Assembly: GCA_027483505.1 (NCBI GenBank)
Contig: JAIXUP010000066.1
Location: forward strand, 1 to 64,000
Length of the DNA: 64,000 nucleotides
From: Hyphomicrobiales bacterium
GTDB taxonomy: Bacteria; Pseudomonadota; Alphaproteobacteria; Rhizobiales; Beijerinckiaceae
Reading direction: 5' to 3'
Each line of letters starts with the position of its first letter. Position 1 is the stretch's first letter. The notes beneath the pieces are model-generated. The model was not told where the DNA came from and ran no database searches. It saw only the letters and a program-made list of their open reading frames with translations. Positions 29,670 through 38,115 of this stretch are shown here, piece by piece. The position numbers were made by a program, and so were the translations under genes.

Positions 29670-30586
29670 CGGACCGCCCGGCGGCATCAACGCTGTTCGT
29701 TGCCGGGCATCTCGCCATCTGCGCGGCCACCTGGGGGTCGAGCTTCATCTTCATCAAGCTCACCCATGGCGAGGTTGACCCGTTCACCCTGTCGGTGATC
29801 AGGGCCGGCATCGCGGCGGTGGCGATGGCGCTTTGGGTGATGTGGCTGGGCCAGGTTCCATGGCCGCAGCGCGACGAGTGGCAGGACTGGCTGGTGCTCG
29901 GCAGCGTGAACGGCTGGATTCCCAACATCCTCGTGGCCTTTGCGCTCGAGCGCATGACAGCCGGGATGGCGTCGATGGTGCAGGCGGCGACGCCCTTGTT
30001 CACGGCCTTCTTCGCTCATCTGCTGTTTGCCGACGAACGGCTTGGCCGCCAGCGCATCCTCGGACTGGCGATCGGCTTTGGCGGCACCTTGCTGCTGGTG
30101 GCCCCGCGCCTCGGGCAGGGGGGATCGGAGGCGGTCGCGATCCTGGCGATGATCGGCGTGGTGATCGGCTATGGGTCGGGCAACATTTACGCGCGCTATC
30201 GGCGCACGGTCCGGCCAGAGCGGCTGGCGCTGGGCCAGCAGGTGGTGTCCGCCGCGGTGTCCGCGCCGCTGGCCCTGCTGATCATGGGACCCATGGCCAG
30301 CGTGGCGGCGTTTCGGGAGCATGGCTGGGTTCTGCTGGCGCTCGGACTGTTCTGCACGGCGGTTCCGATCCTGACCTTCATGCGGCTGATCACACGGGCC
30401 GGACCGACGAAGGCCTCCATGACCGGCTACCTTGCCCCTGCCACAGCGGTGTTTCTCGGGATGATCGTGCTCGGAGAACGCCTGACGCCCGGACAGGTCG
30501 CCGGCGGTCTCGTCATCTTTCTCGGCGTCGCCATCATCACCCTTTCACCCTCTGCCCGCGCACCGATCCAGGAGGCAGGCCCATGA
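29666..30586 (+). CDS. DMT-superfamily (EamA) transporter
   Basis: This 306-residue protein has ten predicted membrane helices in two EamA repeats ([81 protein letters not shown]). The substrate is unknown. I chose the GTG at 29666, whose bases overlap the argJ stop (GTGA); the first residues [11 protein letters not shown] then fit a cytoplasmic N-terminus. It overlaps mutT by four bases (ATGA) at the other end, so argJ, this gene and mutT form a coupled unit. Confidence 0.88.
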   Translation: MTDRPAASTLFVAGHLAICAATWGSSFIFIKLTHGEVDPFTLSVIRAGIAAVAMALWVMWLGQVPWPQRDEWQDWLVLGSVNGWIPNILVAFALERMTAGMASMVQAATPLFTAFFAHLLFADERLGRQRILGLAIGFGGTLLLVAPRLGQGGSEAVAILAMIGVVIGYGSGNIYARYRRTVRPERLALGQQVVSAAVSAPLALLIMGPMASVAAFREHGWVLLALGLFCTAVPILTFMRLITRAGPTKASMTGYLAPATAVFLGMIVLGERLTPGQVAGGLVIFLGVAIITLSPSARAPIQEAGP

Positions 30587-30987
30587 AACTGACGCTGGTG
30601 GTCGCCTGCGCCCTGATCGACGCGGACAACCGCGTGCTGGTGACGCAACGCCCGGAAGGCAAGGCGCTCGCCGGCCTGTGGGAGTTCCCCGGCGGCAAGC
30701 TCGAGGCAGGCGAACGGCCGGAAGCGGCGCTGATCCGGGAACTGCACGAGGAGCTTGGCATCGTGGTCAAGGAGCCCTGTCTCGCACCCCTGACCTTTGC
30801 CAGCCATGGCTACGACGACTTTCACCTTCTGATGCCGCTTTTTGTCTGCCGGCGCTGGGAAGGGCTGCCGCGTTCGGCGGAAGGCCAGGCGATGAAGTGG
30901 GTCAGGCCCGGCAAGCTGCGCGATCTTGCGATGCCGCCGGCCGACCTGCCGCTGATCCCGCCGCTGATCGACCTTCTGGGGCCCTGA
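30583..30987 (+). CDS. mutT: (Deoxy)nucleoside triphosphate pyrophosphohydrolase, MutT-type Nudix
   Basis: The 134-residue protein carries a complete Nudix box, GGKLEAGERPEAALIRELHEELGI, and the MutT-like start LVVACALIDADNRVLVTQRPEGKALAGLWEFPGG. MutT removes 8-oxo-dGTP from the nucleotide pool. A strong GGAGG ribosome site lies upstream. The gene ends three bases before the stop of the convergent aspartic protease. Confidence 0.93.
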   Translation: MKLTLVVACALIDADNRVLVTQRPEGKALAGLWEFPGGKLEAGERPEAALIRELHEELGIVVKEPCLAPLTFASHGYDDFHLLMPLFVCRRWEGLPRSAEGQAMKWVRPGKLRDLAMPPADLPLIPPLIDLLGP

Positions 30988-30990
30988 GGT

Positions 30991-31716
30991 TCAGCGCCCG
31001 CCGCGCAGAACGAGCTTGTCGTCACGGACCTCGTAGCTGGCGAGCCGCTCCAGAAAGCTCATGCCCAGCAGGTTCTCGCTCAGTGCCCCCGGTCGCGCCA
31101 CCAGCGCCTCGACGCGCGATTCGGAAATCGGCCCGATGTGGACCCGGTCAAGTCGGACGCGGGCCGCTGTGGTGCGGCCATTGGCGGTCGAGACGTTGAC
31201 CGTGTAGTCGAGCCCCGCCGGATCGAGGCCCACCGCACGCGCCGTTGCGTCGGTCAGGACGACGGCGCTGGCCCCGGTGTCGAACAGGAAGCGCGCATCG
31301 CGTCCGTTGACCTTGCCGGCCATGACAAAACTGCCGGTGTTCGACCGTGCGATGATCACCTCGCCGCCGCGCGCCATGACCACGTGGCCCGGCGCGATCT
31401 CGGCCAGGACCCGGTTGGCCACGTCCTGCATCTCGAAGCGGTAGGCATAGCCCGCAAGCAGCCCGAACAGGATCACGAGCCACAGAAGCGCATTGCGCGC
31501 GGCCTCACGCCAGCGGCCCTGGAAGGCGGAGGCCCCCCAGCCCAGCGCCATCAGGCCGAAGACGCCAAGCGAGACCAGCGAAGCAAACATCGACGGCTCG
31601 ACGCCGGCGATCTTCTCGCCCTCGCCGAAGACCGCCAGGATGATCATGGCCGCAACAACCACCGCAAGCAGGATGATCTGGATCATGGGACTGGGCAGGC
31701 TCCGTTCCGGCTGCAT
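30991..31716 (-). CDS. Membrane-anchored retropepsin-like aspartic protease (TIGR02281 type)
   Basis: The 241-residue protein has three hydrophobic segments in its first 100 residues and a soluble clan AA protease domain with the active-site motif FLFDTGASAVVLTDATARAVGL and the flap/second hydrophobic-Gly region LLGMSFLERL. One catalytic Asp per chain implies dimerisation, as in retropepsins. The natural substrate is unknown to me. I used the ATG at 31716; a second ATG at 31686 is possible. It follows cobS by 32 bases on the same strand. Confidence 0.85.
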   Translation of the reverse strand: MQPERSLPSPMIQIILLAVVVAAMIILAVFGEGEKIAGVEPSMFASLVSLGVFGLMALGWGASAFQGRWREAARNALLWLVILFGLLAGYAYRFEMQDVANRVLAEIAPGHVVMARGGEVIIARSNTGSFVMAGKVNGRDARFLFDTGASAVVLTDATARAVGLDPAGLDYTVNVSTANGRTTAARVRLDRVHIGPISESRVEALVARPGALSENLLGMSFLERLASYEVRDDKLVLRGGR

Positions 31717-31748
31717 ATGGTTCGCCTGCTCCGCCGCGAAAAGCCCCG

Positions 31749-32582
31749 TCAATGGGCCAGCCCGGCAGCGAGTCCGACATAGATGGCGATTTCCGACAAT
31801 TGCTGCGCCGCGCCGGCGATATCGCCCGTCTGGCCGCCGATCATCCGGCGCGCGAGGCCGGCGAGGATGTTGACGGCGAGGCTTGAGAGCACCAGCCCGG
31901 CCACGATGCCCCAGACCGGCAGGCCGCATGTGACCGTCAGGACCAGCGTCAGCAGCAACGCCAGGGCGCCGGCCAGCAGCGCGGCCCTGATGGACGGGCG
32001 ACCCACGGCTGCGGAGGCGCCGTAAGCGCGGGCGGTTGGCAAGGTCGCGAGAATGCGGATGCCCTCCGTGCGGGAGACGGCCGCGGCGACGAGCAGGGCG
32101 CCAAGCAGGGCGTCGAGGCCGCCAAGCCTGAGGATGGACGCCAGCGCGATCACCCTGAGCATCAGCGACAGCATAATGGCGCAACCGGCGAAGACGCCGA
32201 TCCGGCTGTCCTTCATGATCTCAAGACGCCGCTCGACGTCATGCCCGCCGAACAGGCCGTCACAGCTGTCGCCGAGCCCGTCCTCGTGAAACGCACCGGT
32301 CGACATGACCAGCGCAGCGACCGCGAGGGCAGCGACAAGGAGAGCATCGAGCCGGAAGGCGACGCCCAGCGCAGCGACCAGCACGGCCGGAAGCGCGATC
32401 AGCAGCGACGCGACCGGAAGCCCGACCGGTTCGATCCTGAAATCGGGGACGGCATGCGGATCAGCTTCGCCCGGAAGGGCCGGCATCGGCAGCCGCGAGT
32501 AAAAGCGGACGCAACGGGCGACCGCGAGCGCAAAGCGCGCCGGTGTGAGGGCTGGGACGGTGTCAGTCTGGGCAGCGGTCAT
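31749..32582 (-). CDS. cobS: Adenosylcobinamide-GDP ribazoletransferase (cobalamin synthase)
   Basis: CobS is the integral membrane enzyme that joins adenosylcobinamide-GDP and alpha-ribazole at the end of vitamin B12 synthesis. The 277-residue protein has several hydrophobic helices and the family motifs FYSRLPMPALPGEADP, GAFHEDGLGDSCDGLFGGHDVERRLEIMKDSRIGVFAG (conserved acidic residues) and GGQTGDIAGAAQQLSE. I chose the ATG at 32582; a start at 32609 adds nine residues. It is divergent from cobT, which makes the activated ribazole for the same reaction. Confidence 0.95.
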   Translation of the reverse strand: MTAAQTDTVPALTPARFALAVARCVRFYSRLPMPALPGEADPHAVPDFRIEPVGLPVASLLIALPAVLVAALGVAFRLDALLVAALAVAALVMSTGAFHEDGLGDSCDGLFGGHDVERRLEIMKDSRIGVFAGCAIMLSLMLRVIALASILRLGGLDALLGALLVAAAVSRTEGIRILATLPTARAYGASAAVGRPSIRAALLAGALALLLTLVLTVTCGLPVWGIVAGLVLSSLAVNILAGLARRMIGGQTGDIAGAAQQLSEIAIYVGLAAGLAH

Positions 32583-32625
32583 GTCGCTCACGCATTGGTC
32601 GGACGGCAATTGTGCCGGCTTGTCT

Positions 32626-32680
32626 GGACTTCGGGGTTCACAGCACTGTAGCAGAACACAGCCGATTCCCCCGAAAGTCC
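32626..32680. promoter_or_regulatory. Inverted repeat in the cobS-cobT divergent region
   Basis: GGACTTCGGGG (32626-32636) is nearly complementary to CCCCCGAAAGTCC (32668-32680), with one bulged base, around a 31-base interval. It ends 6 bases before the cobT ATG. It could be a leader hairpin or an operator. It does not resemble a cobalamin riboswitch. Confidence 0.3.
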
Positions 32681-32686
32681 GTATTC

Positions 32687-33721
32687 ATGCCCATCTCCGC
32701 CTCCGGCCTGCCCTTCGACGACGTGCGCGCGCTGCTGCGCTCGATGCCGGGGCCTGATCGCCTTGCGGCCGATGCCGTTGCGGCACGGGACAAGGAGCTG
32801 ACCAAGCCGCAGGGCAGCCTGGGACGGCTCGAGGAACTCGCCCAGTGGATGGCCGCCTGGCAGGGCAAGGCCAAACCAAGCTGCGCGCGTCCGCTGGTCT
32901 GCGTCTTCGCCGCCAATCACGGCGTCGCGAAACATGGGGTGTCGGCCTTTCCGCAGAGCGTGACGCAACAGATGTTGGAGAACTTCGCGGCGGGCGGCGC
33001 GGCCATCAACCAGATCTGCGCGGCCTTCGACCTTGGATTCAAGGTCTTCGATCTTGCGCTCGACCTGCCCACCCAGGACTTCACCCAGCGCCCGGCCCTC
33101 GACGACAAGGCGACTGTCGCGACCATGGCCTTCGGGATGGAGGCGATTTCGGGCGGCGCCGACCTGCTGATCCTCGGCGAAATGGGGATCGGCAACACGA
33201 CTTCCGCCGCAGCGATCTATGCCGCGCTCTATGGCGGCGGCGCGCTGCACTGGGCCGGACGCGGCACGGGCGTCGACAGCGACGGCTATGCCCGCAAGGT
33301 GATGGCGATCGACATGGCGCTCGATCTGCACAAGGGCCATCTGAAGGACCCGCTCGAGGTGCTGAGCCGTCTCGGCGGGCGCGAGATCGCGGCCCTGTGC
33401 GGCGCCATCATCGCCGCGCGCCTGCAGCGAATCCCCGTCGTCCTTGACGGCTACGTGGTCACGGCGGCGGCCGCCATCCTGCATGCGCTCGATCCGACCG
33501 CGCTCGACCATTGCGTGGCCGGCCACCTCTCAGCCGAAGGTCCGCACCAAGAGGTCCTCGTCCGTCTCGGCAAGGTGCCATTGCTGGCGCTCGACATGCG
33601 CCTTGGCGAAGCCACGGGCGCCGCCCTGGCCGCAGCCATCATCAAGGCCGCTGTCGCCACCCATACCGGCATGGCCACCTTCGAACAGGCAAAGGTCTCA
33701 CCCAAGGGTCAGACCACGTAA
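32687..33721 (+). CDS. cobT: Nicotinate-nucleotide-dimethylbenzimidazole phosphoribosyltransferase
   Basis: CobT makes alpha-ribazole phosphate from nicotinate mononucleotide and dimethylbenzimidazole. The 344-residue protein has the typical TKPQGSLGRLEELA, FAANHGVAKHGVSAFPQSVTQQML, LGEMGIGNTTSAAAI and LDMRLGEATGAALA blocks, the last carrying the conserved catalytic glutamate. The ATG at 32687 gives the family start; the frame runs further back to 32612 without similarity. The neighbouring divergent cobS acts two steps later. Confidence 0.96.
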   Translation: MPISASGLPFDDVRALLRSMPGPDRLAADAVAARDKELTKPQGSLGRLEELAQWMAAWQGKAKPSCARPLVCVFAANHGVAKHGVSAFPQSVTQQMLENFAAGGAAINQICAAFDLGFKVFDLALDLPTQDFTQRPALDDKATVATMAFGMEAISGGADLLILGEMGIGNTTSAAAIYAALYGGGALHWAGRGTGVDSDGYARKVMAIDMALDLHKGHLKDPLEVLSRLGGREIAALCGAIIAARLQRIPVVLDGYVVTAAAAILHALDPTALDHCVAGHLSAEGPHQEVLVRLGKVPLLALDMRLGEATGAALAAAIIKAAVATHTGMATFEQAKVSPKGQTT

Positions 33722-33773
33722 CGAATGGGGGGCGGCCCCTCCCGACCTTGTTGGTGCGGGGCGGAGTGGTTAC

Positions 33774-33786
33774 GTTGCAATGCAAC
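33774..33786. promoter_or_regulatory. Perfect palindrome upstream of bdhA
   Basis: GTTGCAATGCAAC is a perfect inverted repeat with 6-base arms around one A, 35 bases before the bdhA start. It has the TTGC...GCAA ends also seen in the phaR-phaA tandem elements, but with a 3-base instead of a 9-base interval. TGC-N3-GCA-like sites have been linked to PhaR in alphaproteobacteria; regulation of bdhA by PhaR is inferred. Confidence 0.45.
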
Positions 33787-33821
33787 AGGTCAACCCTCTC
33801 CCATCGCGCAAGGACATCCCC

Positions 33822-34604
33822 ATGGCCCTGAAGAACCGCACTGCCGTGATCACCGGCTCCACCAGCGGCATCGGCCTCGGCATCGCCAAGGCCTTCGCCG
33901 CCGAAGGTTGCAACATCGTCCTGAACGGACTGCCGACGCCCGACTGTGAGACGATACGCGCCGGGATCGAGGCGCAATTCGGGGTGAAGGCGCTGTTCGA
34001 CCCCGCGAACATGGCCAAGACCGATGACGTCCGGGGCCTGGTCAAGCGCGCCGAAGCGGCCTTCGGGGCGGTCGATATCCTCGTCAACAATGCCGGAATC
34101 CAGCACGTCTCCCCGATCGAGGACTTTCCCAAGGACAAGCTCGACCTGATCATGCGGATCAATTTCTATTCCGCCTACCATGCGACCGCCACGGCGATTC
34201 CGGGCATGAAGGCCCGCAAATGGGGCCGGATCATCAACATCACCTCCGCCCACAGCCTCGTCGCGTCACCGTTCAAGTCGGCCTACGTCGCCTCCAAGCA
34301 TGCGGTCGCCGGCATGGCGAAGACTGTCGCCCTTGAGGTCGCAACCGACGGGATCACCGTCAACTGCATCGCGCCGGGCTATGTCTGGACACCGCTGGTG
34401 GAGAAGCAGATCCCGGACACGATGGCCGCGCGCAACATGACGCGCGACGAGGTGATCAACGAGGTGCTGCTGAAGGCCCAGCCGACCAAGCGCTTTGTTT
34501 CCATCGAGGAAGTGGCCGCGACCGCCCTGTTCCTCGCCTCCGACGCGGCCGCATCGATGACGGGGACGACGATTTCCGTCGATGGCGGCTGGACGGCGGC
34601 GTGA
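33822..34604 (+). CDS. bdhA: 3-Hydroxybutyrate dehydrogenase
   Basis: BdhA oxidises (R)-3-hydroxybutyrate, the product of PHB breakdown, to acetoacetate with NAD. The 260-residue SDR has ITGSTSGIGLGIAKAFA for cofactor binding, NNAGIQHVSPIEDFP (the GIQHV form is characteristic of this enzyme), SAHSLVASPFKSAYVASKHAVAG with catalytic Ser and YVASK, and CIAPGYVWTPLVEKQIPD. An AAGGA ribosome site precedes the ATG. The stop overlaps the patatin start (GTGA). Confidence 0.95.
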   Translation: MALKNRTAVITGSTSGIGLGIAKAFAAEGCNIVLNGLPTPDCETIRAGIEAQFGVKALFDPANMAKTDDVRGLVKRAEAAFGAVDILVNNAGIQHVSPIEDFPKDKLDLIMRINFYSAYHATATAIPGMKARKWGRIINITSAHSLVASPFKSAYVASKHAVAGMAKTVALEVATDGITVNCIAPGYVWTPLVEKQIPDTMAARNMTRDEVINEVLLKAQPTKRFVSIEEVAATALFLASDAAASMTGTTISVDGGWTAA

Positions 34605-35623
34605 GCGCCGCCCGGAAGCCCATCTCCCTGGCGCTTCAGGGCGGCGGTGCCCACGGCGCCTTCACCTGGGGTGTGCTCGATCTGTTGCTGGAGGACGGGC
34701 GTCTCGCGATCGAGGCGATCTCGGGGACCAGCGCCGGAGCGATGAATGCCGTGGTGCTGGCCAATGGCTGGCTTGATGGCGGCGCCAAAGGGGCCCGCGC
34801 AAAGCTGGAAGCCTACTGGCGCGCGGTCAGCAGCGACGGCAAGCTGAGCGCAACCCAGCGAACGGTCTTCGACAGCTTTCTCAGCGCGTCACCGCTGAAC
34901 GGCTTCGGCATCGGGGCTTTCTGGCTCGACGTGTTCAAGCAATCCGCCAGCCCCTACAATTTCAACCCGCTCAACATCAATCCGCTCAGGGACTTTCTGG
35001 AGAACGAGATCAATTTCGAGCGAGTGCGGGCCTGCACCGACATCAAGCTCTTCATCGCCGCCACCAATGTCGAGACCGGCAAGGTCAAGATCTTCGAAGG
35101 CCATGAACTCACGGCCGACCATGTCATGGCCTCGGCCTGCCTGCCCACCATCTTCCAGGCGGTGGTGATCGACGGCGTGCCGTACTGGGACGGCGGCTAC
35201 ATGGGCAATCCTGCGCTCTATCCGCTGATCTATGGCTCTGGCACCGATGACATCCTGCTGGTGCAGATCAACCCGGTCGAGCGCAAAGGCACGCCGATGA
35301 CGCCGCGCGATATCCAGAACCGGCTGAACGAGATCACCTTCAATGCGACCTTGCTGCGCGAGATGCGCGCGATCGACTTCGTGACCCGGCTGATCGACAA
35401 GGGCAAGCTCTCGACAGCCGAGTACAAGAAGGTCCTGATGCACCGGATCGCCCTGTCCGAGTCGCTCAAGGACATCGACGCCTCCTCCAAGGCCGACGCC
35501 AAATGGGACTTTTTCGTCATGCTGAAAAAGGCCGGCAGGGCGGCGGCCCGCAAGTGGCTCGACACCCATTTCGAGGATGTCGGCACGCGCTCCACCATCG
35601 ATCTGCGCAAGGAGTTCGGCTGA
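34601..35623 (+). CDS. Patatin-like phospholipase family protein
   Basis: The 340-residue protein has the patatin fold motifs: ALQGGGAHGAFTWGVLDLLLE (oxyanion hole), GTSAGAMNAV with the nucleophilic serine in GxSxG, and DGGYMGNPAL with the catalytic aspartate. It is an acyl hydrolase of unknown natural substrate. It begins at a GTG overlapping the bdhA stop (GTGA), so translation is coupled with 3-hydroxybutyrate metabolism, which invites the idea of a lipid or polyester hydrolase acting on PHB granules. That link is positional only. Confidence 0.9.
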   Translation: MSAARKPISLALQGGGAHGAFTWGVLDLLLEDGRLAIEAISGTSAGAMNAVVLANGWLDGGAKGARAKLEAYWRAVSSDGKLSATQRTVFDSFLSASPLNGFGIGAFWLDVFKQSASPYNFNPLNINPLRDFLENEINFERVRACTDIKLFIAATNVETGKVKIFEGHELTADHVMASACLPTIFQAVVIDGVPYWDGGYMGNPALYPLIYGSGTDDILLVQINPVERKGTPMTPRDIQNRLNEITFNATLLREMRAIDFVTRLIDKGKLSTAEYKKVLMHRIALSESLKDIDASSKADAKWDFFVMLKKAGRAAARKWLDTHFEDVGTRSTIDLRKEFG

Positions 35624-35625
35624 GG

Positions 35626-36294
35626 TCAGGGCTTGAGCCGCCACACGGTGGTCTGCTTGATCGCAAGATCCTCGAGTTCCCGCGTCACCGGAACGGCATA
35701 GCTGACAAGCGGAACCAGCCGCTCCTTCGGCAGATAGGCCCGGCCGGGGTCGCCCACCAGAACAACCGCGCCGCGCGCCGCCAGCCCGGCCAGCCAGTCG
35801 ATGACCCGGGCCGCAAGTTCGCGCTCGTAGCAGATGTCGCCGGCCAGAACCGTCTGCCAGCCGTCATCCAGACCAATCTGGTCCTGTTCGAGCGCGCGAA
35901 AGCGGACCCCGTTGGCCGCCGCGTTCAGGTCCATCGCAGCCAGCGCGAACGGATCGATCTCGGCGGCATCCACTGACGCCGCGCCGGCCAGGGCCGCAGC
36001 AATCGCCACCAGGCCGGAGCCCGAGGCAAAATCCAGCACGCGCCGCCCCCGAACCAGCTCCGGGTTGTCGAGCACGTAACGGGCCAGCGCCTGTCCGCCG
36101 GCCCATGCGAAAGCCCAGAAGGGCGGCGGCAGCCCGATCTCGCCCAGTTCCTCCTCGGTCCTGAGCCAGAGCGGCGTCGCCTCATCGGCGACATGCAGGG
36201 AAATCTCAGGCGCATGGGGGACCGGATGCAGCCGTGTGTTGGCCAGCACGAAAGCTCGTCGCGCGGCGGGCGAGTGGGCCGGGGGCGCGCTCAC
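35626..36294 (-). CDS. Protein lysine methyltransferase of the ETFB-KMT type
   Basis: The 222-residue class I methyltransferase has PPFWAFAWAGGQALARYVLDNPELVRGRRVLDFASGSGLVAIAAALAGAASVDAAEIDPFA (motif I and II) and AGDICYERELA, features of the METTL20/ETFB-KMT family that methylates electron-transfer flavoprotein beta. The target is therefore likely an ETF subunit, but this is by family only. I chose the GTG at 36294, overlapping the stop of the upstream glycosyltransferase (GTGA); a start at 36327 would lie inside that gene. Confidence 0.82.
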   Translation of the reverse strand: MSAPPAHSPAARRAFVLANTRLHPVPHAPEISLHVADEATPLWLRTEEELGEIGLPPPFWAFAWAGGQALARYVLDNPELVRGRRVLDFASGSGLVAIAAALAGAASVDAAEIDPFALAAMDLNAAANGVRFRALEQDQIGLDDGWQTVLAGDICYERELAARVIDWLAGLAARGAVVLVGDPGRAYLPKERLVPLVSYAVPVTRELEDLAIKQTTVWRLKP

Positions 36295-37430
36295 GCGACG
36301 CCCTGCCCGGACAACCGTTCGCGCCATATGGCCTTCAGGGCGTCCATCACGTCGCGTTCGGCATAGCCGGCAAGGATCTTGTCACGGCCCGCGCGGCCCA
36401 TGCGCTCCACCAGCCCCGGAGCGCGCGCCATGAGCGCGATCGCCTCCGTCAGCGCCTCGACATCGCCAGACGGCACGATGCGGCCGTCGATGCCGTCGCG
36501 CACGAAGGAGCCGCAGCCAGCGACATCGGTGGTGATCACCGCCCGGCAGGCAGCCGCCGCCTGCGGCAGGATCGCAGGGAGGCCATCGCCGCCACGGGAT
36601 GGCAGGATCAGCGCGTGGTGCTGCCGCCAGATCTGGCCGAAGTCAGGCGTCGGTCCGTACCAGTTCACGCCCGGCTGCGCGCTCCATCCCGACAGGGTCG
36701 CGGCCGGGACAGCGCGGCGCGACGGCGCAAAGGGTGCGCCAATCAGGGACAGGGTGACGTCCAAGCCCTGGTTGCGTGCCATTCCGACCGCAGCCACGGC
36801 GAGATCCGGGCCATTGGCCCATAACAGCGGCGACGCGAACGCCAGTTTCAGCGGCGGTGCCCAGGGCAGCGGTTCGGGACCATGCAGGATGGGGTCGACG
36901 CCCAGCCCGCCCATCACCCGAACCCGGTCCGGCACGGCCTCCGTCAGGCCGAACGATGCCGGGTCATCGGGATTGTCGAACAGCAGCAGATCGCCGCGCG
37001 AGGCCAAAGCGGCCAGCCCCGCACGGGCCAACAGCCGCACCAGCGCTCCGGCGGCATCGGGGCGCGCTGCGAGGGGCCCGAGGCCGTTAAAGGCACAGAT
37101 GGATGCGGCCTTGCTTCTGGCCAGCAGGGCCGCCGTACGCCCGAGAAGAACAGCTCTTGGCCCGAAGCACTGCAACAGGTCCGGGCTCTCGTCGGCAATG
37201 ATGCGGCGCAGCGCGGTCGCCTGCCGCCACAGGCGCTCCGGCGAACGCCCTCTCGTCGGCTCGGGCAGGGTCACGAAGCGCGCCCCGGTCGCCTCGATCA
37301 GGCGGCGATGGCCGCGCTCGCGGGCCACGACGACCGGATCCAGGCCAAGCTCACGCGCCGCCCTGACCGCAGGCAGATGGCGCAAGGCGAAGAGCCAGTC
37401 CTCGCTGCCGACAAGGAGCAGTCGCGGCAT
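36291..37430 (-). CDS. Glycosyltransferase, GT4-like
   Basis: The 379-residue protein has a GT-B fold: an N-terminal Rossmann-like half (MPRLLLVGSEDWLFALRHLPAVRAARELGLDPVVVARE, LQCFGPRAVLLGRTAALLARSK) and a C-terminal half with LKLAFASPLLWANGPDLAVAAVG, LSLIGAPFAPSRRA and LPSRGGDGLPAILPQAAAACRAVITTDVAGCGSFVRDGIDGRIVPSGD, the typical nucleotide-sugar site. The acceptor, perhaps a lipid or capsule sugar, is unknown. It overlaps the methyltransferase gene by four bases. Confidence 0.88.
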   Translation of the reverse strand: MPRLLLVGSEDWLFALRHLPAVRAARELGLDPVVVARERGHRRLIEATGARFVTLPEPTRGRSPERLWRQATALRRIIADESPDLLQCFGPRAVLLGRTAALLARSKAASICAFNGLGPLAARPDAAGALVRLLARAGLAALASRGDLLLFDNPDDPASFGLTEAVPDRVRVMGGLGVDPILHGPEPLPWAPPLKLAFASPLLWANGPDLAVAAVGMARNQGLDVTLSLIGAPFAPSRRAVPAATLSGWSAQPGVNWYGPTPDFGQIWRQHHALILPSRGGDGLPAILPQAAAACRAVITTDVAGCGSFVRDGIDGRIVPSGDVEALTEAIALMARAPGLVERMGRAGRDKILAGYAERDVMDALKAIWRERLSGQGVA

Positions 37431-37466
37431 GGCCTCCCCTGCCCGGCTCTTGCGACCTCACCCGGC

Positions 37467-37709
37467 TCAGGCCGATTCGCCCACGGCCTGCAGATACAGA
37501 TCAAGCACGGCTTCCTCTTCCCGGCGCTCGCGCAGGTCGCGCTTGCGGATCGAGATCACCTTGCGCAGGACCTTGACGTCATAGCCATTGGCCTTGGCCT
37601 CGGAGTAGACCTCCTTGATGTCGTCAGCGATGGTCTTCTTCTCTTCCTCAAGACGTTCGATGCGCTGAACGATGGACTTGAGCTGGTCGCCCTGAATGGC
37701 GTCGGACAT
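37467..37709 (-). CDS. gapR: GapR-family DNA-binding protein (DUF2312)
   Basis: The 80-residue protein, [77 protein letters not shown], read in parts, matches the DUF2312/GapR family along its length. GapR is an alphaproteobacterial nucleoid-associated protein that clamps overtwisted DNA ahead of replication and transcription. The helix-rich chain is almost all coiled coil. The ATG at 37709 gives the family start; the open frame back to 37781 is not coding-like. The neighbouring DUF1244 gene is on the same strand. Confidence 0.93.
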   Translation of the reverse strand: MSDAIQGDQLKSIVQRIERLEEEKKTIADDIKEVYSEAKANGYDVKVLRKVISIRKRDLRERREEEAVLDLYLQAVGESA

Positions 37710-37777
37710 GATGCGGGTTCCCTGATGGACAGGGCTGACGTGATGCCTTCGCAGCGCCGCGTCAACCCGTCGGCGCG

Positions 37778-38083
37778 TCAATGCTGTGGCTTGTTCGCCT
37801 CGAAGGCCGCTTTCTGCTGGGCTGTGGCCTCGCCCTGATGCAGTGCCTTCCAGGCGTCATAGCTCATGCCATAGACGAGTTCGCGGCTGGCGTCCTTGCT
37901 CAGCGCCAGCCCGCGGGCGTCGGCCGCATCCTTGAGCCAATTCGACAGGCAGTTCCGGCAGAACCCGGCCAGGTTCATCATGTCGATGTTCTGGACCTCG
38001 GCGCGGTCACGCAGATGCTGGACGAGGCGACGGAAGGCCGCAGCCTCAAGTTCCGTCATGGTCTTGGGATCGATGTCGGACAT
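37778..38083 (-). CDS. DUF1244 family protein
   Basis: This 101-residue protein matches DUF1244: [71 protein letters not shown]. The [10 protein letters not shown] segment holds two conserved cysteines that could bind a metal. The function is unknown. It lies between gapR and the N-formylglutamate amidohydrolase gene, gaps of 68 and 32 bases, a grouping I recognise from Hyphomicrobiales genomes. Confidence 0.9.
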   Translation of the reverse strand: MSDIDPKTMTELEAAAFRRLVQHLRDRAEVQNIDMMNLAGFCRNCLSNWLKDAADARGLALSKDASRELVYGMSYDAWKALHQGEATAQQKAAFEANKPQH

Positions 38084-38115
38084 GGTGGCTCTCCTGGCGT
38101 GGGCGTAACCCCGAT

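Noticed and set aside
32583-32686. Possible cobalamin riboswitch between cobS and cobT
   Set aside because: No B12-box (GCCACTG-like) or matching stems were found; the space is only 104 bases, too short for a full riboswitch plus promoters.
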